The notes: generated from the letters alone by a model not told the origin. A stretch of DNA of 64,000 bases from Aminobacter aminovorans (GCF_900445235.1 NZ_UFSM01000001.1:1110501-1174500), one strand, 5' to 3'; shown: positions 18,950-31,151, numbered from the stretch's first letter. A program made the numbers and translations.

Positions 18950-20080
18950 ATGCGGCTGACATCCTTTTCAGCTGCGGGCTACCGTTCGCTAAGATCGATC
19001 CGGCTCGACATCGGCCAGGTCTCGGTCTTCGTCGGCGAGAACGGCGTCGGCAAATCCAACCTCTATCGCGCCCTGCAACTGATCAAGGCCTCCGCCGAGG
19101 GCACGCTTGCCCGTGAGATCGCCGCCGAGGGCGGCATGAGTTCGGCGCTGTGGTCGGGCAAGCGGCGGACCGGCCAGCCTGCCCGCGTCATCATCGATGC
19201 TGACTTCACCGACGACGAAACGTCAGCCAGATACTCCTACAAGGTCGAGATCGGCCTGCCACCACCTGTAGCAGCCGGCTTTGCGTTCGAGCCGCATGTC
19301 AAGGAAGAGACGCTGACCGTCGAAGCCGGGCGCCGCCCGGTCGAGATGATGACGCGCAAGGGCCAGGCGGTGTTTGGCCGCGACGGCGACGGACGCCGGG
19401 TCGAGCATCCCGAGCGTATCCTGAATTCTGAAACAGCACTTGCTCTTCTCGGCGGTGCGGGGCGCTATCCCGAAGTTGGCGACCTGCGCGCGGCGGTGGC
19501 CGGGTGGCGCTTTTATCATGGCTTCAGGACAGATGCCGATTCACTGGTGCGACGTCCGGCACTTGCGACCACCGCGCCGATGCTCGACGAGGACGGAGCC
19601 AATCTGGCCGCCGTTTTTGCAACGCTGAGGCATATCCGCGAAGACACCGTCGATCTCGACCGCTGCATAGCCGACGCGCTTGGCGAGGCGCAGCTCGACG
19701 TGCCGGTGCCGGGCGAAAGCGCGACGTTCGGACTTGTGCTGCCGGAATTTCCGCAGCGGGTGTTTCGGCCGCAGGAACTCTCCGACGGGCAGATACGCTT
19801 CCTGGCGCTGGCCGGAGCGCTGATGTCCTACCGCCTGCCGCGATTGATCGCGCTGAACGAGCCGGAGGCCAGCCTGCATGTGCGAATGCTGCCCGCTCTT
19901 GCCGACATGATCGCGCGGGCCGCCGAGCGCACGCAGGTGTGGGTGGTGACGCACTCGCGCGAACTTGCAGATCTCGTGCATGAGCGCACGGGTTCACGGG
20001 CGCTGACCGTCATTCGCGTCGAGGGCGCGACGATGATCGAAGGCATGCGATCGACCGGCCTCATGCCTGGCGACGACTGA
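18950..20080 (+). CDS. AAA family ATPase, RecF/SMC-like
   Basis: This 376-residue protein has the ABC/RecF-type ATPase layout. Walker A, G-E-N-G-V-G-K-S-N, is near residue 30. An ABC signature-like L-S-D-G-Q-I-R-F-L-A-L lies near 275, Walker B with L-I-A-L-N-E-P-E-A-S-L-H near 300, and V-W-V-V-T-H-S-R-E-L near 330. No nuclease or Toprim domain is attached. Related stand-alone ATPases are annotated as AAA_21 or RecF-like and have no agreed role; some take part in DNA repair or phage defence. A clear GGGAGG ribosome site precedes the ATG. It starts 25 bases after lptE and may be part of that operon. Confidence 0.8.
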   Translation: MRLTSFSAAGYRSLRSIRLDIGQVSVFVGENGVGKSNLYRALQLIKASAEGTLAREIAAEGGMSSALWSGKRRTGQPARVIIDADFTDDETSARYSYKVEIGLPPPVAAGFAFEPHVKEETLTVEAGRRPVEMMTRKGQAVFGRDGDGRRVEHPERILNSETALALLGGAGRYPEVGDLRAAVAGWRFYHGFRTDADSLVRRPALATTAPMLDEDGANLAAVFATLRHIREDTVDLDRCIADALGEAQLDVPVPGESATFGLVLPEFPQRVFRPQELSDGQIRFLALAGALMSYRLPRLIALNEPEASLHVRMLPALADMIARAAERTQVWVVTHSRELADLVHERTGSRALTVIRVEGATMIEGMRSTGLMPGDD

Positions 20081-20085
20081 GGCCG

Positions 20086-20976
20086 TCAGGCTTGGGCAAC
20101 GCGCGGCTTCACCAGGCTCCAGCCCAGCGTCATGCCAGCAGCGGCGATCAGGATCGCGGCAGCGCCGAGCAGTTGTAGCGGCTGCAGGCGATGGCCGAAG
20201 GCCACGAAGTCGGCGAGGATGGCCACGACCGGATAGATGAAGGACAGCGAACCCACGAGGTTCGTCGGCAGCTTCTGGATCGCGCCGTAGAGCAAGATGT
20301 ACATCACGCCGGTATGAATGACGCCGACGGCGACGAGCAGCGCCCAGCTATATGCGTCTGCGGGGAGCTGCGCGAAGTTGGCGAAGGGCGCCAGCATCGC
20401 GATGCCGACCGTCACCTGGATGAGCGCGATCAGATGCGGGGGCACGCCCTTGAGCTTCTTGGTGATGATCGCGGCGATGGCGTAGAAAAAGGCAGCTCCG
20501 AGAGCCAACAGAATGCCCGAGAGATAGTCGGTGCCGACGGCACCGGCGCCCGGCTTGGACTGGACGATCAGCACCATGCCGCCAAAGGCGATGCCGAGCC
20601 ATGTCAGCTTGGTCAGTGTCAACCGTTCGCCGAAAAACAGCGCCCCGAGCGCCACCAGCATGAAGGGCTGGGTGTTGTAGACCGCCGTTGCGATCGAGAT
20701 CGAGGCGCGCGGGAAGGCGGCGAAAAGCAGGATCCAGTTCGAGACGATGGCGAAGCCACCGACAGCGGCCCAGGCGATCTGACGGCGGGTCATCACCTCT
20801 GGGCGAAACAGGCCGAGTGCGGCGCAGACGATCAGTAGCGTGACCGCGCCGAAGGCACAGCGCCAGAACACCACATCCATGACCGGCTGGCCGGACAGCA
20901 CGACAAACAGCCCGATCGTTCCAGAAATCACCATGGCAACGGTCATTTCGACCGTGCCGCGCATCTTGTCCGACAT
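20086..20976 (-). CDS. EamA/DMT family transporter
   Basis: This 296-residue membrane protein has about ten hydrophobic spans in two EamA repeats. The first is M-V-I-S-G-T-I-G-L-F-V-V-L-S-G through V-A-L-G-A-L-F-F-G-E-R-L-T; the F-G-E-R motif ends each repeat in this family. Such transporters export amino acids, metabolites or drugs. It diverges from an Lrp/AsnC-type regulator with a 133-base spacer, a common arrangement in which the regulator controls the exporter. An amino acid is therefore a reasonable guess for the substrate. Confidence 0.88.
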   Translation of the reverse strand: MSDKMRGTVEMTVAMVISGTIGLFVVLSGQPVMDVVFWRCAFGAVTLLIVCAALGLFRPEVMTRRQIAWAAVGGFAIVSNWILLFAAFPRASISIATAVYNTQPFMLVALGALFFGERLTLTKLTWLGIAFGGMVLIVQSKPGAGAVGTDYLSGILLALGAAFFYAIAAIITKKLKGVPPHLIALIQVTVGIAMLAPFANFAQLPADAYSWALLVAVGVIHTGVMYILLYGAIQKLPTNLVGSLSFIYPVVAILADFVAFGHRLQPLQLLGAAAILIAAAGMTLGWSLVKPRVAQA

Positions 20977-21073
20977 TGTCCAAGTCCCTTGGTTTCAGGA
21001 CTGGATTTGTACGCTTGTGGTTGGCCGGATTATATGGATTATGGAAGGTGACTGTGAGGCATAGGCTAATCCT

Positions 21074-21088
21074 GTAAGGTAATCTTAC
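21074..21088. promoter_or_regulatory. Palindrome between the transporter and Lrp-type genes
   Basis: GTAAG and CTTAC form an inverted repeat around GTAAT, 22 bases before the regulator's ATG. The size and position fit an Lrp/AsnC-type site for autoregulation and control of the divergent exporter. Confidence 0.4.
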
Positions 21089-21109
21089 GAAAATACCTAA
21101 GAGGCTTGC

Positions 21110-21547
21110 ATGCTGGACGATCTCGACAGGCGCATTGTCGAAATTTTGGTCGATGACGCCCGGATTTCGCTGAAGGAACTGGCCCAGCGGGTGAACCTGT
21201 CGTCGCCAAGCACGTCGGAACGCCTCAGGCGCCTTGAGGAGCGTGGCGTGATCCGCGCCTTCACCGTCGACATCGATCCGACTGCGCTCGGCTACACCTT
21301 GCAGGCGATCGTGCGTATCCGGCCGCTGCCGGGCAAGCTGCATCAGGTGCAGAAGCTGATCGAGGACATCGCGCAGTTTTCGGAATGCGACAAGGTGACC
21401 GGCGATGACTGTTTCATCGCCCGCCTGCACATCCGCTCCATCGACGAGCTCGACAAGATCCTCGACCAGATCACCGACAAGGCCGAAACCAACAGTTCGA
21501 TCGTCAAGGCGCAGCCAGTGAAACGGCGCTTGCCGCCGCTGGCCTGA
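21110..21547 (+). CDS. Lrp/AsnC family transcriptional regulator
   Basis: This 145-residue protein begins with L-D-D-L-D-R-R-I-V-E-I-L-V-D-D-A-R and the helix-turn-helix K-E-L-A-Q-R-V-N-L-S, followed by R-L-R-R-L-E-E-R-G-V-I. The C-terminal part is the ligand-binding RAM domain, with V-T-G-D-D-C-F-I-A-R-L-H near residue 100. It probably senses an amino acid and controls the divergent EamA transporter. A strong terminator follows. Confidence 0.92.
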   Translation: MLDDLDRRIVEILVDDARISLKELAQRVNLSSPSTSERLRRLEERGVIRAFTVDIDPTALGYTLQAIVRIRPLPGKLHQVQKLIEDIAQFSECDKVTGDDCFIARLHIRSIDELDKILDQITDKAETNSSIVKAQPVKRRLPPLA

Positions 21548-21562
21548 GATTGCATTGGGCAC

Positions 21563-21593
21563 AAAAAAGCCGGCGCTTGTGGCGCCGGCTTTC
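21563..21593. terminator. Bidirectional intrinsic terminator
   Basis: GCCGGCGC (21569-21576) pairs with GCGCCGGC (21582-21589), flanked by A-run and T-run extensions, between the convergent Lrp and aldolase genes. Confidence 0.88.
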
Positions 21594-21614
21594 GATAGCG
21601 GGCTGAAGAAGAGA

Positions 21615-22268
21615 TCAGCCGATCTTCTGGCCGGTCTTGGCCCAGTCGGCGAGGAACATCTCGAGCCCCTTGTCGGTCAGCGGGTGCTTGACCAGCGCCT
21701 TCAGCGTTGCCGGCGGGATTGTGGCGACGTCGGCACCGATCAGCGCCGCACGCTTGACGTGGTCGACGGTGCGGATCGAAGCGGCGAGAATCTCGGTGTC
21801 GAAGCCGTAATTGTCATAGATGTGGCGGATCTCAGCGATCAGCTCCATGCCGTCGACACCCATGTCGTCGAGACGGCCGATGAAGGGCGAAATGAAGGTA
21901 GCACCCGCCTTGGCGGCGAGCAGGGCCTGGTTGGCGGAGAAGCACAGCGTGACATTGACCATGCGGCCTTCCGAAGTCAGCGCGCGGCAGGCCTTGAGGC
22001 CGTCGAGCGTCAGCGGCACCTTGATGCAGATGTTGTCGGCGATCTTCGACAGCACCGCCGCTTCCTTCATCATCTCGGCATATTCGGTGGCGGCGACTTC
22101 AGCCGAGACCGGGCCTTCGACGATGTCGCAGATTTCCTTGGTCACTTCGGCGATGTTGCGGCCAGACTTGAGGATCAGCGACGGATTGGTGGTGACGCCG
22201 TCGAGAAGGCCGAGCTCGTTGAGCTCACGGATGTCCTTCACGTCGGCGGTGTCGACGAAAAACTTCAT
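21615..22268 (-). CDS. Transaldolase/fructose-6-phosphate aldolase family enzyme
   Basis: This 217-residue protein is of the short transaldolase type (subfamily 3B/FSA). It starts M-K-F-F-V-D-T-A-D, then V-T-T-N-P-S-L near residue 26. The Schiff-base Lys is in I-K-V-P-L-T near 88, with F-S-P-F-I-G-R further on. It could act in the pentose phosphate pathway or cleave fructose 6-phosphate; sequence alone does not separate these. The ATG at 22268 matches the family's fixed N-terminus. It diverges from priA with a 90-base spacer. Confidence 0.9.
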   Translation of the reverse strand: MKFFVDTADVKDIRELNELGLLDGVTTNPSLILKSGRNIAEVTKEICDIVEGPVSAEVAATEYAEMMKEAAVLSKIADNICIKVPLTLDGLKACRALTSEGRMVNVTLCFSANQALLAAKAGATFISPFIGRLDDMGVDGMELIAEIRHIYDNYGFDTEILAASIRTVDHVKRAALIGADVATIPPATLKALVKHPLTDKGLEMFLADWAKTGQKIG

Positions 22269-22358
22269 AACTGTCTCCTTGGCAATGGAAGGATGCCCCT
22301 GGGGCACCGGATATGTCGGCCTTTGCTCTAAACCAAGTTCGGGGCAAGGTCACGCGTC

Positions 22359-24542
22359 ATGACCGCCGATTCGCCAAGAACCAGGGCCGCCCCCGTGCTG
22401 GTGCCGATGCCGGCCGAGCGCGCCTACTCCTATGCCGTTCCCGACGGCATGCAGGTGGTGCCTGGCTCGATCGTGCGCGTGCCGCTCGGCCCGCGCGAAG
22501 TGGCAGGCATCGTCTGGGACGGTCCGGTCGAAGCGGTCGATCCCAAGAAGCTCCGACCGATCGCCCATGTCTTCGACTGCCCCCCGGTCAATGAGGAGAT
22601 GCGGCGGCTTGTCGACTGGATCGCCCATTACACCTTGTCGCCGCCCGGAATGGTGGCGCGGATGATCCTGCGCGCGCCCGAGGCCTTCGACCCGGAGCCC
22701 TGGACAGAAGGCCTCAAGCGCAGCGACGGTGAGCCCGACCGGATGACGGCGGCGCGCGCCCGCGTGCTCGAGATGGCAAGCGACGGCATGGCCTGGACGC
22801 GCTCGGGGCTGGCGCATGCCGCCGGCGTATCCTCCACCGTCATCGACGGGCTGAGGGTGCAAGGCGTGTTCGAGACGGTGATGATACCGCCCCGGCCGGT
22901 GGTGGCGCCGCCCGATACGTCCTACGCCAGCGCAGAGCTCACCAACGACCAGGAGGCGACCGCCGCAAGCCTGCGCGCCCAGGTCGAGGCCGACAAATTC
23001 GCCGTCACGCTGATCGACGGCGTCACAGGCTCGGGCAAGACGGAAGTCTATTTCGAAGCGGTGGCGGCCGCACTCGACAAAGGCAAGCAGGTGCTCATCC
23101 TGCTGCCTGAAATCGCGCTGACGCAGGCCTTCCTCGAGCGCTTCCAGAATCGATTCGGCGCCAAGCCCGCCGAGTGGCATTCGGACCTGCCGCCAAGGAT
23201 GCGCGAGCGCGTCTGGCGCCAGGTCGCCGAAGGCGGCGTGCGCGTGGTGGCCGGCGCCCGCTCGGCGCTGTTCCTGCCGTTCAACAATCTCGGGCTGATC
23301 GTCGTCGACGAAGAGCACGACCCTGCCTACAAGCAAGAGGACCGGGTCTTCTACAATGCCCGCGACATGGCTGTGGTGCGGGGGCATATCAGCGGCTTTC
23401 CTGTCGTGCTGGCGTCAGCCACGCCGTCGGTCGAGAGCCGGGTCAACGCCGAGCAAGGCAAGTATGCGCGCTCGGTGCTCTCGGCCCGTTTCGCCGAGGC
23501 GGCGCTGCCGCAACTGGCCACCATCGACATGCGGCGCTCGCCGCCGGCGCGCGGCGGTTTCCTGTCACCGGTGCTGATCGGCAAGATGCGTGAAACGCTT
23601 GGCCGGCAGGAGCAGTCGCTGCTGTTCCTCAATCGGCGCGGCTATGCGCCGCTTACGCTCTGCCGGGTCTGCGGCCACCGCTTCGGCTGCCCGGTCTGCT
23701 CGGCCTGGCTGGTCGAGCACCGCTTCCGCGGCCAGCTGGTCTGCCATCATTGCGGCCACAACGAGAAGCGACCCGAGGCCTGCCCGGAATGCGGTACCTT
23801 CGATCATCTCGTCGCCTGCGGGCCGGGCGTCGAACGCATCGCCGAGGAAGTGGTTTCGCATTTCCCCGACGCGCGTACCATCGTGCTGTCGTCGGACATG
23901 CTCGGCGGCGTGAAGCGGCTCAGGCTGGAACTCGAAGCGATTGCCAATGGCGAGGCCGACATCGTCATCGGCACGCAGCTCGTCGCCAAGGGGCACAACT
24001 TTCCGAACATGACGCTTGTCGGCGTGGTCGATGCCGATCTTGGTCTCGCCAATGGCGACCCGCGTGCCGCCGAGCGGACCTATCAGCTGCTGTCGCAGGT
24101 GACCGGCCGGGCAGGGCGCACCGGCAAGAAGAGCCTTGGCCTGCTGCAGACCTTCCAGCCAGACCATCCTGTCATGCGGGCGATTGTCTCGGGCGATTCG
24201 GAGGCCTTCTACGATCGTGAGATCGCCGAGCGCGAGCGTTCCGGCCTGCCTCCCTACGGCCGGCTCGCCGGCATCATCGTCAGCGCGGCGACGCGCCCCG
24301 AGGCCGAGAGCCATGCGCGCGGGCTGCGGCGGGCAGCCCAGGTGGCGCAGGATGTCCATGTGCTCGGCCCCGCCGAAGCGCCGCTGGCGCTCATTGGCGG
24401 CCGCCATCGCTTCCGGCTCCTGGTGCAGGCCGACAGGAAGGCCGATATCCAGGGCTATATCCGCGCCCTGCTTGCCGCCGGGCCCAAGCTGCGCGGTTCG
24501 GTGCGCGTGCAGGTCGACATCGATCCGCAGAGCTTCCTGTGA
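22359..24542 (+). CDS. priA: Primosomal replication protein N' (PriA helicase)
   Basis: PriA restarts stalled forks by loading the replicative helicase. The 727-residue protein has the 3'-end-binding domain at the N-terminus, Walker A G-V-T-G-S-G-K-T-E near residue 223, and a D-E-E-H-D box near 316. A zinc region with paired Cys (C-R-V-C-G-H, C-P-V-C, C-H-H-C-G-H, C-P-E-C) lies at about 440-490. All eight zinc ligands are visible. Length and motif order are normal. Fsa-type aldolase lies divergently upstream. Confidence 0.96.
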   Translation: MTADSPRTRAAPVLVPMPAERAYSYAVPDGMQVVPGSIVRVPLGPREVAGIVWDGPVEAVDPKKLRPIAHVFDCPPVNEEMRRLVDWIAHYTLSPPGMVARMILRAPEAFDPEPWTEGLKRSDGEPDRMTAARARVLEMASDGMAWTRSGLAHAAGVSSTVIDGLRVQGVFETVMIPPRPVVAPPDTSYASAELTNDQEATAASLRAQVEADKFAVTLIDGVTGSGKTEVYFEAVAAALDKGKQVLILLPEIALTQAFLERFQNRFGAKPAEWHSDLPPRMRERVWRQVAEGGVRVVAGARSALFLPFNNLGLIVVDEEHDPAYKQEDRVFYNARDMAVVRGHISGFPVVLASATPSVESRVNAEQGKYARSVLSARFAEAALPQLATIDMRRSPPARGGFLSPVLIGKMRETLGRQEQSLLFLNRRGYAPLTLCRVCGHRFGCPVCSAWLVEHRFRGQLVCHHCGHNEKRPEACPECGTFDHLVACGPGVERIAEEVVSHFPDARTIVLSSDMLGGVKRLRLELEAIANGEADIVIGTQLVAKGHNFPNMTLVGVVDADLGLANGDPRAAERTYQLLSQVTGRAGRTGKKSLGLLQTFQPDHPVMRAIVSGDSEAFYDREIAERERSGLPPYGRLAGIIVSAATRPEAESHARGLRRAAQVAQDVHVLGPAEAPLALIGGRHRFRLLVQADRKADIQGYIRALLAAGPKLRGSVRVQVDIDPQSFL

Positions 24543-24562
24543 TCGAGGCGAAGCCCTGCTGA

Positions 24563-25078
24563 TCATGAAGGCTTGGCGATCATACCGAGGAGCGGCGGCT
24601 GCGGGTCCGGGCCGTGCAGGGTTTTTTCGAGCACATAGCCGGCTGCCTTGAGGCGCACTTCGACGGCGCGCTCGATGGTCGGGATCTGGCCGGCACTTGG
24701 CGGCTCGAAGAAGAGGTAGAGCCGGCCTTCCGGGGCGAGCAGTGAACGGATCAGCTTGAGCTCGCGCGCCGCCTCCAACCAGAACAGATTGACGTTGATG
24801 GCAAAGACCTTGTCGAAGGGTCGTCCGGAACCGTTCCACTCGGCGAGTGCGCCCTGCGCGAAGGCTGCTTTTCCGGCCGATATCGCCGGGCGATTTCTCT
24901 CTTCGGCTGAGCTTATGGCACTGCCCGACCGATCAAGCCCGGTGACGTGACCGCCGATCAGCAGCGGCATGATCTCGGCCATGGCGATACCTCGCCCGCA
25001 GCCGATTTCCAGCAGCCGGTCGCCCGGCTGGATGCCGAGGTGGCCGATCGCCCAGACTATCCGCTCCGGTGTGGCCAT
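24563..25078 (-). CDS. Class I SAM-dependent methyltransferase
   Basis: This 171-residue protein has the SAM-binding motif L-L-E-I-G-C-G-R-G near residue 25, then G-L-D-R-S. The later part has A-I-N-V-N-L-F-W and G-R-L-Y-L-F-F-E-P-P. It is short for a methyltransferase and lacks an extra substrate domain. The target is not recognisable. It is convergent with priA and 123 bases from the membrane-protein gene on the opposite strand. Confidence 0.85.
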   Translation of the reverse strand: MATPERIVWAIGHLGIQPGDRLLEIGCGRGIAMAEIMPLLIGGHVTGLDRSGSAISSAEERNRPAISAGKAAFAQGALAEWNGSGRPFDKVFAINVNLFWLEAARELKLIRSLLAPEGRLYLFFEPPSAGQIPTIERAVEVRLKAAGYVLEKTLHGPDPQPPLLGMIAKPS

Positions 25079-25201
25079 GGTCCGCTCCCTTAGGCTGGCC
25101 GCAGCATAGCTGTTCCCGTCGTCTCCGCCAGTTGCGCTCTGGCGCTCGACACGCGGTGGGCTATGATCCCGTGGATTCGCGGCCTTGCCGGAGGGGGAAT
25201 A

Positions 25202-25597
25202 ATGGAATTCGCATTTCCGTGGCCGACAAGCCAGGGCGAGTGGCTGGCGTGGAGCTCGGCAGCAGTCACGCTGCTGTTCGGGGTCATCCTGTTCTTCGCT
25301 CCGAGGATCGCCTTCCGCCTGCTCAGGCTGCAGGCAAGGCCGGACAATCCTGAAGCCATCGCCCAGGGACGCGCCACCATGGCGGGCTTCTTCCTCGGCG
25401 TTGGCCTGTGCGCGATTCTGCTAGCCCAGCCATGGCTTTACATGGCGCTCGGCGTGTCATGGCTGTTCACAGCCTTCGGCCGGATCGTTGCGATGATGTC
25501 GGACGGAGCCAACACCCCATACAATTGGGTGGCGATCGTTATCGAACTGGCGCTGGCTGCCCTACCCCTTGGGTTTGTTTTCGGCTTCTGGCCGTGA
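25202..25597 (+). CDS. Small four-span membrane protein, function unknown
   Basis: This is a 131-residue protein with hydrophobic spans at about 15-35, 62-80, 82-98 and 107-128. The loop after span 1 contains R-x-x-R-L-Q-A-R. I moved the start to the ATG at 25202 because GGAGGGGG lies four to five bases before it; the longer reading has no ribosome site. It resembles small rhizobial membrane proteins of the DUF4345 type, an assignment I hold loosely. It is upstream of the ATP synthase genes but separated by 240 bases. Confidence 0.7.
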   Translation: MEFAFPWPTSQGEWLAWSSAAVTLLFGVILFFAPRIAFRLLRLQARPDNPEAIAQGRATMAGFFLGVGLCAILLAQPWLYMALGVSWLFTAFGRIVAMMSDGANTPYNWVAIVIELALAALPLGFVFGFWP

Positions 25598-25643
25598 ATC
25601 GCCGTCAACCCACCGCTCCGACGCGCAAGATGCGACAATAGTG

Positions 25644-25689
25644 CCTCAAAAGCCTGTTAGAGGACGTGTTGCGGTCCTCAAAAGCCTGT
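25644..25689 (+). repeat. Direct repeat upstream of the ATP synthase operon
   Basis: CCTCAAAAGCCTGT occurs twice, at 25644-25657 and 25676-25689, 32 bases apart (about three helix turns). It lies 150-190 bases before atpH. It could be a pair of regulator sites or a chance duplication. Confidence 0.5.
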
Positions 25690-25835
25690 GCTAGACGGCA
25701 ATCGACTTTCGGCCGGGGGGATGCGGCTGTCGCGAGCTCCGGGGTCAAAAAACGCAGTAAGGTCAAAGATTTAGCTAGAGTCTCACACTCGCGCCAACAA
25801 TCTTGCGGCCTGTCAGACAAGAGAAAAGACGGTCC

Positions 25836-26395
25836 GTGACCCAATCTTCCTCGCCAATCTCCGGTGTTGCTGAGCGTTATGCGGGATCGTTGTTCGATCT
25901 CGCGCTCGAAGCAGGCGCTGTTGCAAAGGTAGAAGCCGACCTCGGTCGTTTCGCTGCGCTGCTCGATGGCAGCGCTGATCTCGATCGCCTGATCAAGAGC
26001 CCGGTGTTCTCCGGTGAAGATCAGGAAAAAGCCATTTCGGCGATCGCCGACAAGGCCAAGATCACCGGCCTGACCGGTAATTTCCTCCGCCTCGTGGCGC
26101 GCAATCGCCGCCTGTTTGCTCTGCCTGGCATGATCAAGGCGTTCCGCCAGATCGCCGCCGAGCATCGTGGCGAAACCTCGGCAGAGGTAACTTCGGCGCA
26201 TGCGCTGACCGCTGCGCAGGAAACGGAACTCAAGTCGGCGCTGAAGAGCGTTGCCGGCAAGGACGTGGCGATCTCGGTCACCGTCGATCCCTCGCTGCTC
26301 GGCGGCCTGATCGTGAAGATGGGCTCGCGCCAGATCGATACGTCGCTCAAAACCAAACTCAATTCGCTCAAGCTTGCACTGAAAGAGGTCGGCTG

Positions 26396-26396
<1 letters not shown>
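25836..26396 (+). CDS. atpH: ATP synthase F1 delta subunit
   Basis: The delta subunit holds the F1 catalytic hexamer to the peripheral stalk. The 186-residue protein begins [16 protein letters not shown] from a GTG at 25836; this start gives the family's usual length. A TTG 11 codons upstream has no better ribosome site. The C-terminal [15 protein letters not shown] is the OSCP signature. Its stop overlaps the atpA start by one base (TGATG). F0 genes are elsewhere, as usual in this group. Confidence 0.95.
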
Positions 26397-27925
<1,529 letters not shown>

Positions 27926-27941
27926 CACTGACGGATAAGGC

Positions 27942-28826
27942 ATGGCCTCGCTAAAAGACCTCCGCAACCGCATCGCCTCGGTCAAGGCGACGCAGAAAAT
28001 CACCAAGGCGATGCAGATGGTCGCCGCGGCGAAGCTGCGTCGCGCCCAGGAAGCTGCGGAAGCCGCGCGTCCCTACTCGCAGCGCATGGGTGCGGTTCTC
28101 GCGAACATCGCCCAGGCTGTCGGCGGCGGTGGCGATGCTCCGGCGCTGATGACCGGCACTGGCAAGGATGACGTGCACCTGCTCGTCGTCTGCACCGCCG
28201 AGCGCGGTCTGTGCGGCGGCTTCAACAGCCAGATCTCGCGTCTGGCGCGCGACCATGTCCGCAAGCTCCAGGGCCAGGGCAAGACGGTCAAGATCATCAC
28301 CGTCGGCAAGAAGGGCTACGATGTCCTGCGTCGCGATTTCGCCTCGCTGATCATCGATCGCATCGAGCTGCGCGACGCCAAGCAGGTTGGCTTCGTCCAT
28401 GCCGACATGATCGCCAAGAAGGTGATTACCCTGTTCAATCAGGGCGGCTTCGACGTCTGCACGCTGTTCTACTCCGAGTTCAAGTCGGTGATCAGCCAGG
28501 TTCCGACGGCGCAGCAGGTCATCCCTGCCGCTGCTCCTTCGGCCAGCGCAGATGCCGCGACCAGCGGCGGTGCGGTCTACGAATACGAGCCGGAGCCGGG
28601 CGAAATCCTCGGCGATCTCATTCCGCGCAACATCTCGGTGCAGATCTTCCGGGCGCTGCTGGAAAACGCCGCTGGCGAAATGGGTGCCAAGATGAGCGCG
28701 ATGGACAACGCCACGCGCAACGCAGGTGACATGATCAACAAGCTGACGATCACGTACAACCGCCAGCGTCAGGCCCAGATCACCAAGGAACTGATCGAGA
28801 TTATTTCGGGCGCCGAAGCGCTCTAG
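27942..28826 (+). CDS. atpG: ATP synthase F1 gamma subunit
   Basis: Gamma is the rotating central shaft. The 294-residue protein begins [20 protein letters not shown] and ends with the conserved helix [22 protein letters not shown] stretch near residues 195-210 is rich in Ala and Ser and is an insertion typical of alphaproteobacterial gamma subunits. Sixty-five bases separate it from atpD. Confidence 0.98.
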   Translation: MASLKDLRNRIASVKATQKITKAMQMVAAAKLRRAQEAAEAARPYSQRMGAVLANIAQAVGGGGDAPALMTGTGKDDVHLLVVCTAERGLCGGFNSQISRLARDHVRKLQGQGKTVKIITVGKKGYDVLRRDFASLIIDRIELRDAKQVGFVHADMIAKKVITLFNQGGFDVCTLFYSEFKSVISQVPTAQQVIPAAAPSASADAATSGGAVYEYEPEPGEILGDLIPRNISVQIFRALLENAAGEMGAKMSAMDNATRNAGDMINKLTITYNRQRQAQITKELIEIISGAEAL

Positions 28827-28870
28827 CCACGTGATGGCTCGCCGCAAGGCGGGTCCGCGTGAAACAATGA

Positions 28871-30439
<1,569 letters not shown>

Positions 30440-30451
30440 TCATAAAAGCCG

Positions 30452-30477
30452 CAGCGCGGGCCTCTCGGTCCGCGCTG
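30452..30477 (+). promoter_or_regulatory. Hairpin in the atpD-atpC gap
   Basis: CAGCGCGG (30452-30459) pairs with CCGCGCTG (30470-30477) around a 10-base loop, within the 106-base atpD-atpC gap. No T-run follows, so it may stabilise the atpD message or reduce atpC read-through without fully ending transcription. Confidence 0.45.
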
Positions 30478-30545
30478 TTGCACCGATGACTGCCCGGTCG
30501 CGGGCAGGTCTGCTCGGAACTCCGTCCAAGCATTTGTGAGACACC

Positions 30546-30944
30546 ATGGCTGAAGCATTCAAATTCGAACTGGTCTCGCCCGAGCGTCTGCTCGTTTCGG
30601 AGCAGGTCGAGTCCGTCGTCATTCCCGGCGCGGAAGGCGAAATGACTGTCATGGCCAACCATGCACCCGTCATGACCACGATCAAGCCCGGCGTCGTGAC
30701 GGTGAAGGCCGTCGGCGGCAAGGAAGAGCGCTACGTCGTGTTCGGCGGCTTCGCCGACATCGTTCCGGCCGGCTGCACGCTGCTCGCCGAATCGGCGACG
30801 CCGGTGAAGGACATCGACCGCGCCGAACTGCTGCGCCGTATCCAGGAAGCGCGCGAAGACGTCGCCGACGCCAAGGAAGACCAGGCCCGCACCAAGGCGG
30901 AAGCCTATCTCAACCACCTGTCGACCCTGGAAGCCGCGATCTGA
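30546..30944 (+). CDS. atpC: ATP synthase F1 epsilon subunit
   Basis: Epsilon regulates rotation and couples F1 to F0. The 132-residue protein starts with K-F-E-L-V-S-P-E-R-L-L and includes P-G-A-E-G-E-M-T-V-M-A-N-H-A-P, the family signature near residue 30. The C-terminal helical pair is present. It is the last gene of the operon and is followed by a strong terminator. Confidence 0.97.
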   Translation: MAEAFKFELVSPERLLVSEQVESVVIPGAEGEMTVMANHAPVMTTIKPGVVTVKAVGGKEERYVVFGGFADIVPAGCTLLAESATPVKDIDRAELLRRIQEAREDVADAKEDQARTKAEAYLNHLSTLEAAI

Positions 30945-30967
30945 GGCTTCCTGCACAGGTTGAATGA

Positions 30968-30996
30968 AGAAAGCGAGGCTATGCCTCGCTTTTTTG
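30968..30996 (+). terminator. Intrinsic terminator of the atp operon
   Basis: AGCGAGGC (30972-30979) pairs with GCCTCGCT (30983-30990) around a three-base loop, with a run of six further T residues behind it, 24 bases after atpC. Confidence 0.93.
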
Positions 30997-31046
30997 TTAT
31001 CTGGAGGCAGTGATGCCGGGGGAGATGGTCAGACGCACCGCTCCGC

Positions 31047-31151
31047 TCATGATGTAGTGCACTGCTCTTTCCATCCACGCACTGTCTCATAAGCTTCGCG
31101 ACGATCGCGACAATTCTGCAGACAGCCAGCGTAGTCTGGGCATCGTTCCAT
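31047..31151 (-). CDS. Possible Cys-rich small ORF or gene remnant (34 codons)
   Basis: Between the atp terminator and the racemase, one minus-strand frame reads M-E-R-C-P-D-Y-A-G-C-L-Q-N-C-R-D, then R-R-E-A-Y-E-T-V-R-G-W-K-E-Q-C-T-T-S and stop. The even spacing of four Cys looks protein-like and unlike random GC-rich translation. No good ribosome site precedes the ATG. It could be the end of a decayed secreted protein. I do not recognise it. Confidence 0.25.
   Translation of the reverse strand: MERCPDYAGCLQNCRDRREAYETVRGWKEQCTTS

Noticed and set aside
25163..25201. Longer start for the small membrane protein
   Set aside because: No ribosome site upstream, whereas the internal ATG at 25202 has GGAGGGGG.
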